Source of the DNA: Thermotogota bacterium ADurb.Bin062
Lineage (GTDB): Bacteria; Thermotogota; Thermotogae; MWEM01
Assembly (NCBI GenBank): GCA_002071085.1
Contig: MWEM01000002.1
Location: 36,968 to 100,967, forward strand
Length of the DNA stretch: 64,000 nt
Direction of reading: 5' to 3'
Below the pieces are notes generated by a model. That model saw only the letters and a program-made list of their open reading frames with translations, made no database searches and had not been told where the DNA came from. A program made the position numbers and the translations under genes. Of this stretch, positions 17,384 to 26,794 are shown piece after piece. Each line of letters begins with the position of its first letter. Within the stretch, counting starts at the first letter, position 1.

Positions 17384-18499
17384 TTACGCTTTCTTTTTCG
17401 ACTTGACGCTCCCCCGATAAAAGGGAGTTTTCACGGCCTTGGCTTTGACGGTTTTGCCGGGTCTGATTTCGACATCGACCGTATCCCCGATTTTCACGGT
17501 TTCGGGAACATACCCTAAAAAGACGATCTTGTCTATAGAAGGGGATTTGTTGCCGGTAGTGACGACCCCCGCCTCTTGCTCGCCTATCCTGATTTTTGCC
17601 CCGTGTCTCGGGATACCGCCTTTTTCCACCACTTCGAATCCTCTGAGCCGTTTACTCGGAGACTGCTCCATCTTTTTAACGACTCCTTCTTTTCCATAAA
17701 AGTCTTTGTCGAAGTCGATGATCCATTTCATTCCAGCTTGCACCGGAGAGGTAACCTCGTCTATTTCATTGCCGTAGAGCATATAGCAGGCTTCGAATCT
17801 CAACAGGTCCCGCGCACCTAAGCCGGCGGGTTTCGCCCCCAACGAGACCAGTTTTCTCCAAAGCGGTAAGGCGGCGTCCGGTCTGATGTAGAACTCAAAC
17901 CCATCTTCTCCCGTATAACCGGTACGGGATATGATACCTTCTATCCCGTTTACGCGGCCGACGACGAAATGATAAAACTCGATCTCGGACAAGACGACGC
18001 TCGCGAAAGGCTGGACGATCTTTTCTGCATCCGGGCCCTGAATGGCGATCTGCGCGAATTCGGATGAGGCGTTTTCTATCGAAACGTCGAATCCCTTCGC
18101 CCGGGCCTTGATCCAGGCGACGTCTTTGTCTACGTTAGAGGCGTTAACGACCAACAAGACCCGCTTCTCTTCCTTTTTGTACAGCAACAGATCGTCGACG
18201 ATTCCTCCCGCTTCATTGCAAAAGCAGGAATAGCAAATCTCTCCGAATTTCATCCTTGAGACGTTCGTCGGAATCAGATATTCGCAAAATTTGAGGGTTT
18301 CGGGACCGGATACCCAAACCTCTCCCATGTGGCTCACGTCAAACAACCCGCAGCTGGTTCGAACGTTCTCGTGCTCCTTTAGAATACCCTCCGGATACTG
18401 AATCGGTAAGAGCCAACCGGCAAAATCCACGATCTTGCCGCCAAGCCTGACGTGTTCTTCATAGAGTGGAGTTTTTTTCAACTCCGTTGCATCAGACAT
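17384..18499 (-). CDS. gcvT: Glycine cleavage system T protein (aminomethyltransferase)
   Basis: 371 aa. GcvT hallmarks are present: N-terminal KTPLYEEHVRLGGKIVDFAGWLLPIQY, FDVSHMGEV, GYTGEDGFEFY, and GLGARDLLRFEACYMLYGNE, ending in a C-terminal barrel with RHGAKI and VVTTGNKSPS. It transfers the methylene group from the H-protein aminomethyl arm to tetrahydrofolate. It is preceded within 3 bases by the DUF2007 gene and followed by gcvH. I see no glycine riboswitch: the leader of the operon is only about 15 bases. Confidence 0.95.
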   Translation of the reverse strand: MSDATELKKTPLYEEHVRLGGKIVDFAGWLLPIQYPEGILKEHENVRTSCGLFDVSHMGEVWVSGPETLKFCEYLIPTNVSRMKFGEICYSCFCNEAGGIVDDLLLYKKEEKRVLLVVNASNVDKDVAWIKARAKGFDVSIENASSEFAQIAIQGPDAEKIVQPFASVVLSEIEFYHFVVGRVNGIEGIISRTGYTGEDGFEFYIRPDAALPLWRKLVSLGAKPAGLGARDLLRFEACYMLYGNEIDEVTSPVQAGMKWIIDFDKDFYGKEGVVKKMEQSPSKRLRGFEVVEKGGIPRHGAKIRIGEQEAGVVTTGNKSPSIDKIVFLGYVPETVKIGDTVDVEIRPGKTVKAKAVKTPFYRGSVKSKKKA

Positions 18500-18502
18500 A
18501 CC

Positions 18503-18997
18503 TTATTCCTCCTCTTTTTTTTCTGTATCCTCTTCGATCGTATGCGTTCGATTTTCTTCTCGAGCTTCTCCGTTCTGTTCTTCGGGATGCGCAGCGCTGG
18601 TTTCGAGAAGGGCTTTGGCCGTTTGCACATAGGAGCCGGGCACGAGAATCTCCATCGGCACTAAACCGCCTTGTCCGAATATGATCGGTTCCCCGTAAGG
18701 TATGGCGATTCCTTTGAGCAAGGTGGGGATATTCTCCGACTCCAGGGAAGACTTGATGATTTGCGCAGTAATTTCATCGGGAGCAGTAGTAACGGCGTAC
18801 CATTTTTCAGATGAAGCTTCGATTAAGCGCTCGTTGCTCCTCATGATCTCGAAGGCGCTTTCGAAATCATCCTCGGAGACAAATATTTCTACGGGGGATA
18901 GTTTTCTTTCTTCGAAGCGGATGCCCTTGTCGTGTAGGAGATCCATCAGGACGTGAGCTTGCTCTTTGTACTTGAATAATTTCAGAAGTTTCATCAT
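18503..18997 (-). CDS. DUF2007-type protein with acidic tail
   Basis: 164 aa, unknown function. Residues ~65-135 (KWYAVTTAPDEITAQIIKSSLESENIPTLL through EILVPGSYVQTAKALLE) match the DUF2007 'putative signal-transducing' pattern. The first ~50 residues look like a second, weaker copy of the same fold (LLKLFKYKEQAHVLMDLLHDKGI). The last 30 residues are rich in Glu and probably disordered. No membrane segment. It is the first gene of the operon with gcvT and gcvH, with GGAGG just before tandem ATGs and an extended -10 at 19017-19025. Confidence 0.65.
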   Translation of the reverse strand: MMKLLKLFKYKEQAHVLMDLLHDKGIRFEERKLSPVEIFVSEDDFESAFEIMRSNERLIEASSEKWYAVTTAPDEITAQIIKSSLESENIPTLLKGIAIPYGEPIIFGQGGLVPMEILVPGSYVQTAKALLETSAAHPEEQNGEAREENRTHTIEEDTEKKEEE

Positions 18998-19016
18998 AAC
19001 ACCTCCCTCTGTGCAA

Positions 19017-19025
19017 ATTATACCA
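19017..19025 (-). promoter_or_regulatory. Extended -10 promoter for DUF2007-gcvT-gcvH
   Basis: Minus-strand TGG-TATAAT (TATAAT at 19017-19022), 20 bases before the ATG at 18997. The leader is too short for a riboswitch. Confidence 0.6.
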
Positions 19026-19050
19026 TAACCCTCACGGCTTTATTCGCAAA

Positions 19051-19247
19051 CGTGTGTGTCAAGTTATGGTGTGTACTCTTGAAATGTGGCCAGAATCGAT
19101 CGCGCGATTTTTAGTCCATATAGCCCTCGCGGCGTAAGCGCTTAAAAGTTCTCGGAAGCTTCCAGAAAAGCGAAGAAACTTGCCGAACTAAAGTTCGGCG
19201 TTCTCTTTTTGCCCCACCTCGATATTATACCCACACACGTCAAGTTA
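19051..19247. repeat. Intergenic repeat family, copy A (diverged)
   Basis: Starts with GTGTGTGTCAAGTTATG and shares with copies B (38.5 kb) and C (61.9 kb) the blocks GGCCAGAATCGATCGC, TTTTTAGTC and GCGGCGTAAGCGC; its far end has CACCTCGATATTAT, also found in copy B. The middle is different from B and C and carries the small perfect hairpin GCCGAAC-TAAA-GTTCGGC (19182-19199). It fills the gap between two divergent promoters (19017 and 19264). No coding potential. It could be a non-autonomous mobile element remnant or a structured element. Confidence 0.7.
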
Positions 19248-19263
19248 GCCCCGATTCCGTCTA

Positions 19264-19272
19264 TGGTATAAT
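19264..19272 (+). promoter_or_regulatory. Extended -10 promoter for clpC-radA-osmC
   Basis: TGG-TATAAT (TATAAT 19267-19272), 31 bases before the ATG of clpC. It lies just beyond the end of repeat copy A. No CIRCE-like or CtsR-like operator was recognised in the leader. Confidence 0.6.
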
Positions 19273-19302
19273 TAATCGTGAATACGAAATGAGGTGACTC
19301 GA

Positions 19303-21792
19303 ATGTTTTATGACAGGTTTTCGAATAAAGCCTCCGAACTGTTCCTGTTGTCGCAAAAAGAAGCCGAGAGTCTCGGGCACGCGGAGATCGATCCGGAGCA
19401 CTTTTTGTTGGCCTTGCTCAAAGACCCGACTCATGAGATCAGCATCCTGCTCAAGAGTCAGTTTGGCATCGACTATGTCCGTATCCGAAACGAGATCATC
19501 AATATGGTCGGTACCGGTTTTGGTCAGCGCGCTTCACCGCAACCTTCCCTCAAGTTCCGGAAAATTCTGGAAAAGGCTTATGAAGACGCGCGTTTGCTAA
19601 ACATCCAACACATCGAAATCGAACACATCATTTTAGCCATCTTACAGGATCGCCAAAACTTGGTTTATAAAGTGTTCGCCCAGATTAGTGTCGAGCCGCT
19701 TATGTTGGTTAAAGAATTCCAAGAGCGCCTGGATAGCGCCTTTCTCGAGGAAAAGCAAACCAAAGCTGTGAAGAACGACTATATTCTGAAGCAGTTGGAA
19801 GAGTTCGGCGTCAATCTCAACGATCAGGCTTTGAAAGGGAAATTGGACCCGGTCCTCTGTCGGGATAAAGAGATCGAAAGGATTATGCAAGTTTTAGCGC
19901 GTAGAAAAAAGAACAACCCCGTCCTCATAGGCGAGCCGGGTGTTGGGAAAACCGCTATCGTGGAAGGCTTGACCCAAAAGATCGTCAATCAGCAGGTGCC
20001 CGAGAATCTGAAGAACAGGATCATCTTTTCCTTGGATATCGCTTCCTTGATCGCGGGAACGAAGTACCGAGGAGAGTTTGAAAAACGGTTGAAAAAGCTT
20101 CTGCTGTTCTTGGTTCAGGAACCGAACATCATCGTCTTCATCGACGAGATACACACCATCGTCGGTGCCGGCGCGGCAGAAGGGGCGGTGGACGCGGCGA
20201 ACATCTTGAAACCCGGCCTATCTCGGGGCGATTTTCGTTGCATAGGCGCGACGACGCCCGATGAGTACCGGAAGTATATCGAGACCGACGGTGGCTTGGA
20301 AAGGCGGTTCCAAAAGCTATATATCCAAGAGCCGACGATGGATGAAACCCTCGAAATCCTCAAAGGGTTGAAGTCTCGGTATGAAAAGCATCATAACGTA
20401 CGGTACACGGACGAGGCTCTACAAGAGTCCGTTCGTTTGTCTCGAACCTATGTCTCCGACCATTTTTTGCCCGATATGGCGATCGATGTCATCGATGAAG
20501 CTGGCGCCAGCAAACGTCTGAAAACCTTGATGATTCCGGATGCGCTTAAAGAAAAAGAGGAAAGAATAGAAGAGGTGAAGCGGCAAAGAAACCAGGCGAC
20601 CCTCGAAAAGAATTTCCTGTTTATGAAAAAACTTATGATGGACGAACGAGAGTTGGTTTTGGAGTACAACCGCGAACTCCAGCTATGGAAGGCCAACACG
20701 AAATCGGTCATCGAAGTGGTGGACCACGAAGATGTGGCGAAGATCATTTCCAATTGGACCGGCATCCCGTTGACGAAGTTGGAAGAGGACGAGGTCACGA
20801 AACTGCTAAACGTGGAGGATACCCTTCATAAACGGGTAGTCGGGCAAAATGAAGCGATCGAAGCCATATCGAAGGCGATACGCCGTACCCGCAGCGGCCT
20901 CAAAGACCCAAAAAGACCAAGTGGTTCTTTCCTATTCTTGGGGCCTACGGGGGTGGGCAAGACCGAGCTGGCCAAGACCCTGTCCGAAGCCCTTTTCGGC
21001 AACGAAAAGAACCTCGTGAGATTCGATATGTCCGAGTATATGGAACGATTCGCTCTCTCACGCCTTATCGGGGCCCCTCCTGGCTATATCGGTTATGACG
21101 AGGGCGGCTCCTTGACAGAGATCATACGCCGCAGACCCTATTCGGTCGTGCTCTTCGACGAGATAGAGAAAGCCCATCCGGACGTGTACAATATCTTGTT
21201 GCAGATCTTGGACGAAGGCCGATTAACGGACTCGAGAGGTAGAAACGTCGATTTCAGAAACACCATTCTGATTATGACGAGCAACATCGGCGGGGAGATC
21301 ATCAACCGCTCTAAAGCCACGGTCGGATTTGGCGTCTTCGAAAGCGAGGAAGAGGCCTACCAAGAGATGAAAAGAACCGTCCTCAACGAAGTAAAGAAGG
21401 TTTTTCGGCCGGAGTTCTTGAACCGTTTGGACGAGATCATCGTCTTCCATCAGCTCACGAAAGACCATATCTTCCAAGTCGTCGATATCATGATCTCCCA
21501 ATTGGAGGAGAGGCTGGCAGCGAAAAACATCACCTTCGAACTGAAGCAGAATGTGCGAGAGTTCTTAGTGGAAAAAGGGTTCGACAAGCAATTGGGCGCC
21601 AGGCCTTTAAAGAGGGCGATACAGAAGTATATCGAAGACCCTTTGTCCGAAGAACTCCTTCTGAAACGCATCGAGCCGGGAAGCGTCGTTATCCTTTATA
21701 TGAACGCGAAAGGAGAGATCTCTTTTAAGAAAAAGAAGGATAAAGAAAATCATAAACCCGAATTGGTCTCCTCTTCCTCGCTTCTTCCATAA
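19303..21792 (+). CDS. clpC: ClpC-type AAA+ unfoldase
   Basis: 829 aa. Two N-terminal Clp_N repeats (residues ~1-145) precede AAA-1 with Walker [11 protein letters not shown] and [13 protein letters not shown] middle coiled-coil domain (~residues 410-480) and AAA-2 follow, with [12 protein letters not shown], the pore loop [11 protein letters not shown] and sensor-2 ARPLKRAIQ. This is the ClpC arrangement that feeds substrates to ClpP; a C-terminal lysine-rich tail is present. GAGG lies 8 bases before the ATG at 19303, so the GTG at 19294 is not the start. It is followed by radA 12 bases later, a linkage common in Gram-positive bacteria and, as I recall, Thermotoga. No ctsR or mcsAB genes are nearby. 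Confidence 0.93.
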   Translation: MFYDRFSNKASELFLLSQKEAESLGHAEIDPEHFLLALLKDPTHEISILLKSQFGIDYVRIRNEIINMVGTGFGQRASPQPSLKFRKILEKAYEDARLLNIQHIEIEHIILAILQDRQNLVYKVFAQISVEPLMLVKEFQERLDSAFLEEKQTKAVKNDYILKQLEEFGVNLNDQALKGKLDPVLCRDKEIERIMQVLARRKKNNPVLIGEPGVGKTAIVEGLTQKIVNQQVPENLKNRIIFSLDIASLIAGTKYRGEFEKRLKKLLLFLVQEPNIIVFIDEIHTIVGAGAAEGAVDAANILKPGLSRGDFRCIGATTPDEYRKYIETDGGLERRFQKLYIQEPTMDETLEILKGLKSRYEKHHNVRYTDEALQESVRLSRTYVSDHFLPDMAIDVIDEAGASKRLKTLMIPDALKEKEERIEEVKRQRNQATLEKNFLFMKKLMMDERELVLEYNRELQLWKANTKSVIEVVDHEDVAKIISNWTGIPLTKLEEDEVTKLLNVEDTLHKRVVGQNEAIEAISKAIRRTRSGLKDPKRPSGSFLFLGPTGVGKTELAKTLSEALFGNEKNLVRFDMSEYMERFALSRLIGAPPGYIGYDEGGSLTEIIRRRPYSVVLFDEIEKAHPDVYNILLQILDEGRLTDSRGRNVDFRNTILIMTSNIGGEIINRSKATVGFGVFESEEEAYQEMKRTVLNEVKKVFRPEFLNRLDEIIVFHQLTKDHIFQVVDIMISQLEERLAAKNITFELKQNVREFLVEKGFDKQLGARPLKRAIQKYIEDPLSEELLLKRIEPGSVVILYMNAKGEISFKKKKDKENHKPELVSSSSLLP

Positions 21793-21804
21793 GGGTAAGC
21801 CCTC

Positions 21805-23199
21805 TTGAAAGAGAAGACCGTATACGTATGCGATATTTGCGGCTACGACAACCCGAGATGGTTTGGGCAATGTCCGCAATGTCGGAATTGGAATACGGCG
21901 CAAGAGGTGCGGCAGACGAAACGTCCGAGAGCATCCACGGAAATCGAGGGGACGGACGCGACCTTCGAAGCGTTGATCAAGAAACAGAAAGAACCGGTAA
22001 CCCGAATCACCACCCGTTTCAATGCTTTCAATCGCGTTTTGGGTGGCGGAATCGTGCCTGGGAGCGTCCTTCTCATCGGAGGAGACCCCGGTGTGGGAAA
22101 GTCTACCCTCTTGACGCAGCTCGCAGATCAGAAAGTCACGGTCTTCTATTGGAGCGGCGAAGAATCGACAGAACAGATCATGCTCAGGGCGCAAAGAACG
22201 AATGACGCCACCCTCGACCGGCTCTACGTCTACAACACCAACCGATTGGAATTGGCGCTGGAAAAGTTACAAAAAGCGTTATCCGACTCAGAGTCAAAAC
22301 TCCCTGATTCCTTTCAACCGGTTTTGGTCGTGGACTCGATTCAGACGATGAAGTCAGATGAAGTGAGCGCGTTACCGGGCGGGGTCGTGCAGATTCGAGA
22401 ATGCACCGCGGCGTTAGTCGCCTTCGCCAAGGCGCGCAAAGTGCCGGTGATCATCGTCGCGCATATCACGAAGTACGGGCAAATAGCGGGGCCTAAGCTC
22501 ATCGAACACCTCGTGGACGTTGTTCTCTATTTCGACGGGGACTCAGACCGGGATCTACGTATTTTACGGTCGATCAAGAATCGGTTCGGCCCCACCAATG
22601 AGATCGGCGTCTTTGAGATGGGAGAGAACGGGCTCAAAGAGATTTCGGACCCTTCGGAGCGTTTCTACGATGCGAACGCTAACGATTCGGGAAACGCGAT
22701 TTCCGTGATTTTGGAGGGCAGCACCCCATTCGTCGTGGAGGTTCAAGCCCTCGCCGTTTCGACCCATTTCAGCTCTCCGCGTCGGTTGAGCAAAGGGGTC
22801 GATCAGGAACGCTTAAATCTAATTGCCGCGGTTTTAAGCAAACGTCTGAACTTGCCTATCGAGAATCACGACCTGTATCTCAATCTTTTGGGGGGGTTGA
22901 AGTGCAGCGACCCCGGTATCGAGTTTCCGATCGCCGTGGCGATTTTCTCCTCTTTTTTTGACAAAACGGTTCCTCCGAAGACCGCCTTTTTCGGTGAGGT
23001 GGGATTAGACGGGAAAATACGCGGCGTCTCCTTTTCCGAAAAGCGGATTACCGAACTGGCGAGATTGGGGTTTTCACGAATATATCTACCGAAAAACAAG
23101 GCCCACGCGGGGGTCTTCAAAAAACATCCCCAAGTGGATTTTTTCGAATGCGCCTATTTAAAGGAGGCGCTCATAGAAATCTTCGACGGGAGGTCCTAG
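21805..23199 (+). CDS. radA: DNA repair ATPase RadA (Sms)
   Basis: 464 aa. An N-terminal four-cysteine zinc finger (CDICGYDNPRWFGQCPQC) is followed by a RecA-like domain with Walker A GGDPGVGKSTLL and the RadA-specific KNRFG motif (SIKNRFGPTNEIG). The C-terminal Lon-protease-like domain has VGLDGKIRGV but is structural rather than proteolytic in this family. RadA is a branch-migration helicase acting in recombination. The start is TTG at 21805. It is in the operon of clpC and is followed directly by the OsmC gene. Confidence 0.94.
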   Translation: MKEKTVYVCDICGYDNPRWFGQCPQCRNWNTAQEVRQTKRPRASTEIEGTDATFEALIKKQKEPVTRITTRFNAFNRVLGGGIVPGSVLLIGGDPGVGKSTLLTQLADQKVTVFYWSGEESTEQIMLRAQRTNDATLDRLYVYNTNRLELALEKLQKALSDSESKLPDSFQPVLVVDSIQTMKSDEVSALPGGVVQIRECTAALVAFAKARKVPVIIVAHITKYGQIAGPKLIEHLVDVVLYFDGDSDRDLRILRSIKNRFGPTNEIGVFEMGENGLKEISDPSERFYDANANDSGNAISVILEGSTPFVVEVQALAVSTHFSSPRRLSKGVDQERLNLIAAVLSKRLNLPIENHDLYLNLLGGLKCSDPGIEFPIAVAIFSSFFDKTVPPKTAFFGEVGLDGKIRGVSFSEKRITELARLGFSRIYLPKNKAHAGVFKKHPQVDFFECAYLKEALIEIFDGRS

Positions 23200-23604
23200 A
23201 TGGTTACGACACGTTGGAACGGAAATATGAGTTTTGAAGCCAAAACGCCCGATGGTAAGGTTGTTTTAATGGATGTGCCGGGGACTGAAGGGGCCCTCGG
23301 GGCTAGCCCGAAGGTCCTGCTCATCGTGGGGTTAACCGGTTGTACCGGAATGGACACGGTTTCTATTTTAGAAAAAATGAAAGTTCCAAAATACGAGTTT
23401 CGTATCGAAGCCGATTACCACTCGACGGAAGAACACCCGAAGATCTACGACCGCATTCACCTGAGGTACTACTTCCACTTTGAGGGAGAACCCCCGAAAG
23501 ATAAAGTGTCCAAAGCGGTCGAGCTTTCGCAAACGAAGTACTGCGGCGTCTCTGCGATGCTTAAGAAAGCGGCGGAGATCACCTACGAGATTTTATACGA
23601 ATGA
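23200..23604 (+). CDS. OsmC/Ohr-family protein
   Basis: 134 aa OsmC-like protein. The two redox cysteines of the family appear in LTGCTGMDTVSIL (near residue 48) and TKYCGVSAML (near residue 115). OsmC/Ohr proteins are thiol peroxidases that reduce organic hydroperoxides. The YhfA-like branch fits best (short, GASPKVLLIVGLTGC), where the activity is less certain. GGGAGG is 6 bases before the ATG, which follows the radA stop directly. It is the last gene of the operon and converges with the peptidase gene. Confidence 0.85.
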   Translation: MVTTRWNGNMSFEAKTPDGKVVLMDVPGTEGALGASPKVLLIVGLTGCTGMDTVSILEKMKVPKYEFRIEADYHSTEEHPKIYDRIHLRYYFHFEGEPPKDKVSKAVELSQTKYCGVSAMLKKAAEITYEILYE

Positions 23605-23647
23605 GTTTGTCGATTTGCGAAGAGCCACTTTTTAACGCGTCTGGCCG

Positions 23648-24610
23648 TTAGGTACCGTTTTTCGTTTCCGCGGTATTGGGAGGTTCCTCGCTTTCAGAAG
23701 AAGTCAGCCAGTAGGACGGACCATACTTCTTTTCGTATTCGGGACCGAAGGTATCCACCGGGTTTCTTCTACGGAAAAAGTGGACGAACAATACGAAAAG
23801 GAGGAGGAGTGGAATCCCAGCCGCCAGGAAATCTAGAAAGACCGAAAGCCATACGGCCAGTGTCTTTCCCCTCTTCCAGCGGGTCAGGGCTTCTTCGAAA
23901 TCGCGCCCAGTCGCTTTCGTGAAAGCCTCTGGCCAAGACATACCTGCTTCCACATAACGTAACACATCGCCAAAGCGCTCTCTCAAATTCGCGCGCCGAT
24001 CGTATTCCCGAAAGAAATCGGATAAAACGATGTAATACTGGGCGTGCGCCTGCCCTTTCGGATACTCTTCGATCTTTGTAAAATTTATGAGCGCGCGATA
24101 CTCCCAAGGAAAAGCGATGCGCGGGTCTTGCATCAACCGACCTTCGTACCAGACCGCGAGCCCTTCCATAACCCATAAGGGAACGGACGCGTAAATCACC
24201 CGTTGCTCCGTACCTTCGATGTCCAATCGTTGAGTCCGCCAAATCCATTCGAAGGTGTACAGATGCATTAACTCGTGTTTCAGTAGAAACGGGAGATCCA
24301 GAAAACTGGGGGTCATAAAAACCGTGTAAAGACGACCATCGAAGGTTGCCTCTCCCCGAACGCTCAGCCCGCTTTCCCTTTGTATGTCCACGTGGATAGG
24401 GAAAGACAAGGTCAGTCCCCAGAGGGCGTCCAGTTCTTCCCCATACCGCTCGATCAGGTCTTGAATCGTCCTCTGCAGGGACAAGGGGATATGGAGGGAA
24501 TAATGCGTGGGAGGGGCGGCTTGAAGAAGCGAAAACGCCATAAGAAAGCAGAGCAACGCGCCCCAGATCTTGAGGGCGGAAGAGCTGCCCGCACTACCGT
24601 AAGCGTTCAC
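23648..24610 (-). CDS. Exported/membrane zinc peptidase (peptidase MA-like gluzincin)
   Basis: About 320 aa from GTG at 24610 (GGAG 8 bases upstream). A signal peptide (IWGALLCFLMAFSLLQAA) is followed by an extracytoplasmic domain with HELMH (His112, Glu113, His116) and VPLWVMEGLAVWYEG, where Glu149 would be the third zinc ligand. That is the HExxH...EGLA pattern of peptidase-MA-type gluzincins. A C-terminal membrane helix (~residues 257-280) anchors it, and a short tail remains. The target is unknown. It follows, 4 bases away, the exported protein gene 24615-25589, and the two are probably functionally linked. The frame is open upstream to 24673, but without a start with ribosome site. Confidence 0.8.
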   Translation of the reverse strand: MNAYGSAGSSSALKIWGALLCFLMAFSLLQAAPPTHYSLHIPLSLQRTIQDLIERYGEELDALWGLTLSFPIHVDIQRESGLSVRGEATFDGRLYTVFMTPSFLDLPFLLKHELMHLYTFEWIWRTQRLDIEGTEQRVIYASVPLWVMEGLAVWYEGRLMQDPRIAFPWEYRALINFTKIEEYPKGQAHAQYYIVLSDFFREYDRRANLRERFGDVLRYVEAGMSWPEAFTKATGRDFEEALTRWKRGKTLAVWLSVFLDFLAAGIPLLLLFVLFVHFFRRRNPVDTFGPEYEKKYGPSYWLTSSESEEPPNTAETKNGT

Positions 24611-24614
24611 GGGT

Positions 24615-25589
24615 TCACTCCACCACGATGTGGTAACGTATGCGGATTTTCGGCGCGGTAAACAGGATGTCAAAGGTGCCGGGGAAGGGAAAAGCGAGCG
24701 AGGCGCGCGTGCCTACGATTTGGGTATCCCAGAGGTTCCAAACGCCCGAAACCCTTTGCGTGAACAACAGCCGAGAGCCAACGGTCGTCTTGTCCGTGAT
24801 CTCCTGCGTGGCTACGGGGACTTTGAATTCGCTGATCGTGATCGGGACCTCTTTCGTCATCGTTCGACCATAGATGTCTTCGACGAACAACGTGAGGGTG
24901 TATAGTCCGGGGCGGTCTTTACGGAAATCGAGGAGAGAGCGGAGTTCGTTGACCCCTTCCAACCATAGGCAACGGGTTAAAGGCTGATTCGCTTGCAAAC
25001 GAGCGAATACCGGCCACCCGGGATAGGAGAGACCAACCTGTACCTCTATTTGTAGCGGCTCGTCCTCCAACGGGATTTTCAGCGGGAAAACGCCCAATTT
25101 TGCTCGTGACATCGCCTGGTCGATGAGGTTGCCCTTACCCAAGTAGTTTAAATAAGGAGGAAGGAATAGAAGCCATTCGGCGTCCTCGATCACCAAAGCT
25201 TTCTCTTCGAACGTCCACGGTAGAGAGATCGATGCGATCCGTTTTATGCGTTCAAAAACGGTCTTTTCGGTGGGAAGCTCTAGAGCGATGTCCCCGTACC
25301 CTTCTCTGTTCGTAATGACCAAGCCGTTTTCGAGACGTAAGGCTACCGGTGGCAGGAAGGGAAGAACATAACGGGTGTCCGGAGGCCGATAGACCTGCGT
25401 GATCCCTACCTCGAACCGCGGAGCGCCGCGCAGATTCGTGGAAAGAACCGGCAGAACCTCCCATAGGTTTGGGGTTCTCTCGAACAGCGCGATCCCCTTA
25501 CGCAGATCGATGTAGAGCGTCTGCGCCCCGGTCAAAGAATGACAGAGGAGAACGACGATCAGCCCGCAAAGGATGACCTTTCGTTTCAT
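24615..25589 (-). CDS. Exported protein of unknown function
   Basis: 324 aa from ATG at 25589. A clear signal peptide (KVILCGLIVVLLCHSLTGAQ) is present with no further membrane helices. The mature part is beta-rich, with a LYTLTLFVEDIYGRTM segment and a final RASLAFPFPGTFDILFTAP part that look like Ig-like or beta-sandwich strands. I do not recognise a family. The start overlaps the ispG stop by 4 bases (ATGA). An upstream in-frame extension to 25775 lies inside ispG and is rejected. Next to a membrane zinc peptidase, it may be a partner or substrate (inference). Confidence 0.65.
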   Translation of the reverse strand: MKRKVILCGLIVVLLCHSLTGAQTLYIDLRKGIALFERTPNLWEVLPVLSTNLRGAPRFEVGITQVYRPPDTRYVLPFLPPVALRLENGLVITNREGYGDIALELPTEKTVFERIKRIASISLPWTFEEKALVIEDAEWLLFLPPYLNYLGKGNLIDQAMSRAKLGVFPLKIPLEDEPLQIEVQVGLSYPGWPVFARLQANQPLTRCLWLEGVNELRSLLDFRKDRPGLYTLTLFVEDIYGRTMTKEVPITISEFKVPVATQEITDKTTVGSRLLFTQRVSGVWNLWDTQIVGTRASLAFPFPGTFDILFTAPKIRIRYHIVVE

Positions 25590-26647
25590 CGAGGGGGATT
25601 GCCTCCTCCTTCTTCCTGTATCCAGCGTCTTACCCGCGCTTCGAAGGCCGGAAACAGTTCGCTTTTCGGGTAGCGTCCCAGGATCTCGCCTTTTTCGAAC
25701 AGCGCCCCACCCCCCGGTATGCCGGCGATCCCTAAGTCCGCATTTTTCCCTTCTCCGATTCCATTGACCACGCACCCCATAATCGCTATTCGCACAGGCT
25801 TAACGCACGCTCTCGTCAACTCGGTGACCTTCAATGCGTATTCTTCCACATCGATACACGTTCGCGCGCAGGTGGGGCACGAAATGATATCCGGGCCCGA
25901 CAACAAGCCTGCGGCCTTCAACAGGGTCTTCGCCGCGTCCACTTCCTTGACCGGGTCTCCGCTAATCGAGTATCGAATCGTATCCCCGATCCCTTCGGAC
26001 AGAAGCAGGCCGATTCCGAGCGTGCTTTTCACCAGGGAGATCGACAGCGGACCGGCTTCGGTCACGCCGAGATGCAATGGGTAGCTTACAGAGCTGGAGA
26101 CACGGCGAGTGGCTTCCACCATCTCCGTCACGTTCGAAGACTTGACCGCGATGACGATCCGGCTCATACCGGCATCCTCGAGCAGCTTCACTTCCCGTAA
26201 AGCGGAAGCGACCAAGGCTTCGACGACCGGCAGATGTTCGAAATTTTTTGCCAAGGAACCAGAATTGGCGCCGACGCGTATAGGAACCCCTCGTTCTTCG
26301 GCTGCTATCGCAATCTCTTTCACTTTCCAGCCCTCACCGATATTGCCGGGATTGATTCGGACCTTATCAATTCCCGCCCGAATGGCCCCCAAGGCGATAC
26401 GGTAATCGTAATGGACATCGGCGATCAGGGGGTAGTCTCCCGTCTCTTTTCGTATCTGCCGCAAGCTGTCGACGCACTCGAGGTCATAGAGCGCGAGCCG
26501 AATGGCCTCGCACCCTGCGGCGCGCAAACACGCAATCTGGCGCAAGGTCGCGCCCACGTCTTTTGTATCGGTGTTCGTCATCGATTGTATCGCGATCGGA
26601 TATCCTCCTCCGATCGTGATCGACCCCACCCGAATGGGTATTGTCAT
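25586..26647 (-). CDS. ispG: 4-hydroxy-3-methylbut-2-enyl diphosphate synthase
   Basis: 353 aa. N-terminal GGYPIAIQSMTNTDT and a TIM-barrel with HYDYRIAL and KVRINPGNIG are followed by the C-terminal [4Fe-4S] domain with SCPTCARTCIDVEE and GCVVNGIGEG. IspG converts MEcPP to HMBPP, the penultimate MEP-pathway step, using ferredoxin or flavodoxin. Together with ispH in the window it shows a functional MEP pathway. The ribosome site is weak. It lies 147 bases after thrS and precedes the exported protein gene. Confidence 0.94.
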   Translation of the reverse strand: MTIPIRVGSITIGGGYPIAIQSMTNTDTKDVGATLRQIACLRAAGCEAIRLALYDLECVDSLRQIRKETGDYPLIADVHYDYRIALGAIRAGIDKVRINPGNIGEGWKVKEIAIAAEERGVPIRVGANSGSLAKNFEHLPVVEALVASALREVKLLEDAGMSRIVIAVKSSNVTEMVEATRRVSSSVSYPLHLGVTEAGPLSISLVKSTLGIGLLLSEGIGDTIRYSISGDPVKEVDAAKTLLKAAGLLSGPDIISCPTCARTCIDVEEYALKVTELTRACVKPVRIAIMGCVVNGIGEGKNADLGIAGIPGGGALFEKGEILGRYPKSELFPAFEARVRRWIQEEGGGNPPR

Positions 26648-26708
26648 CTTCCGGATCGTTTTATCCCTCCGTTCACGCCGCCTCTCGCGCGTGCGCTTAA
26701 GGTGGAAA

Positions 26709-26741
26709 CGGCGCGTCTATAAAGGAGACAGAGACGCGCCG
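26709..26741 (-). terminator. Hairpin in the thrS-ispG gap
   Basis: A perfect 10-base inverted repeat (CGGCGCGTCT / AGACGCGCCG) with a 13-base loop lies in the 147-base gap downstream of thrS. On the minus strand it is followed by GTTTCC, not a T-run, so it is not a classical intrinsic terminator. It may protect an mRNA end or attenuate. No promoter for ispG was identified. Confidence 0.4.
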
Positions 26742-26794
26742 AAGCAATTGGGATTTATTCTTGATTCAGGTATTTAATGACTAAGCGTTTTCGG

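Noticed and set aside
18998..19050. Glycine riboswitch ahead of gcvT operon
   Set aside because: The leader between the extended -10 and the first ATG is about 15 bases, too short for an aptamer.
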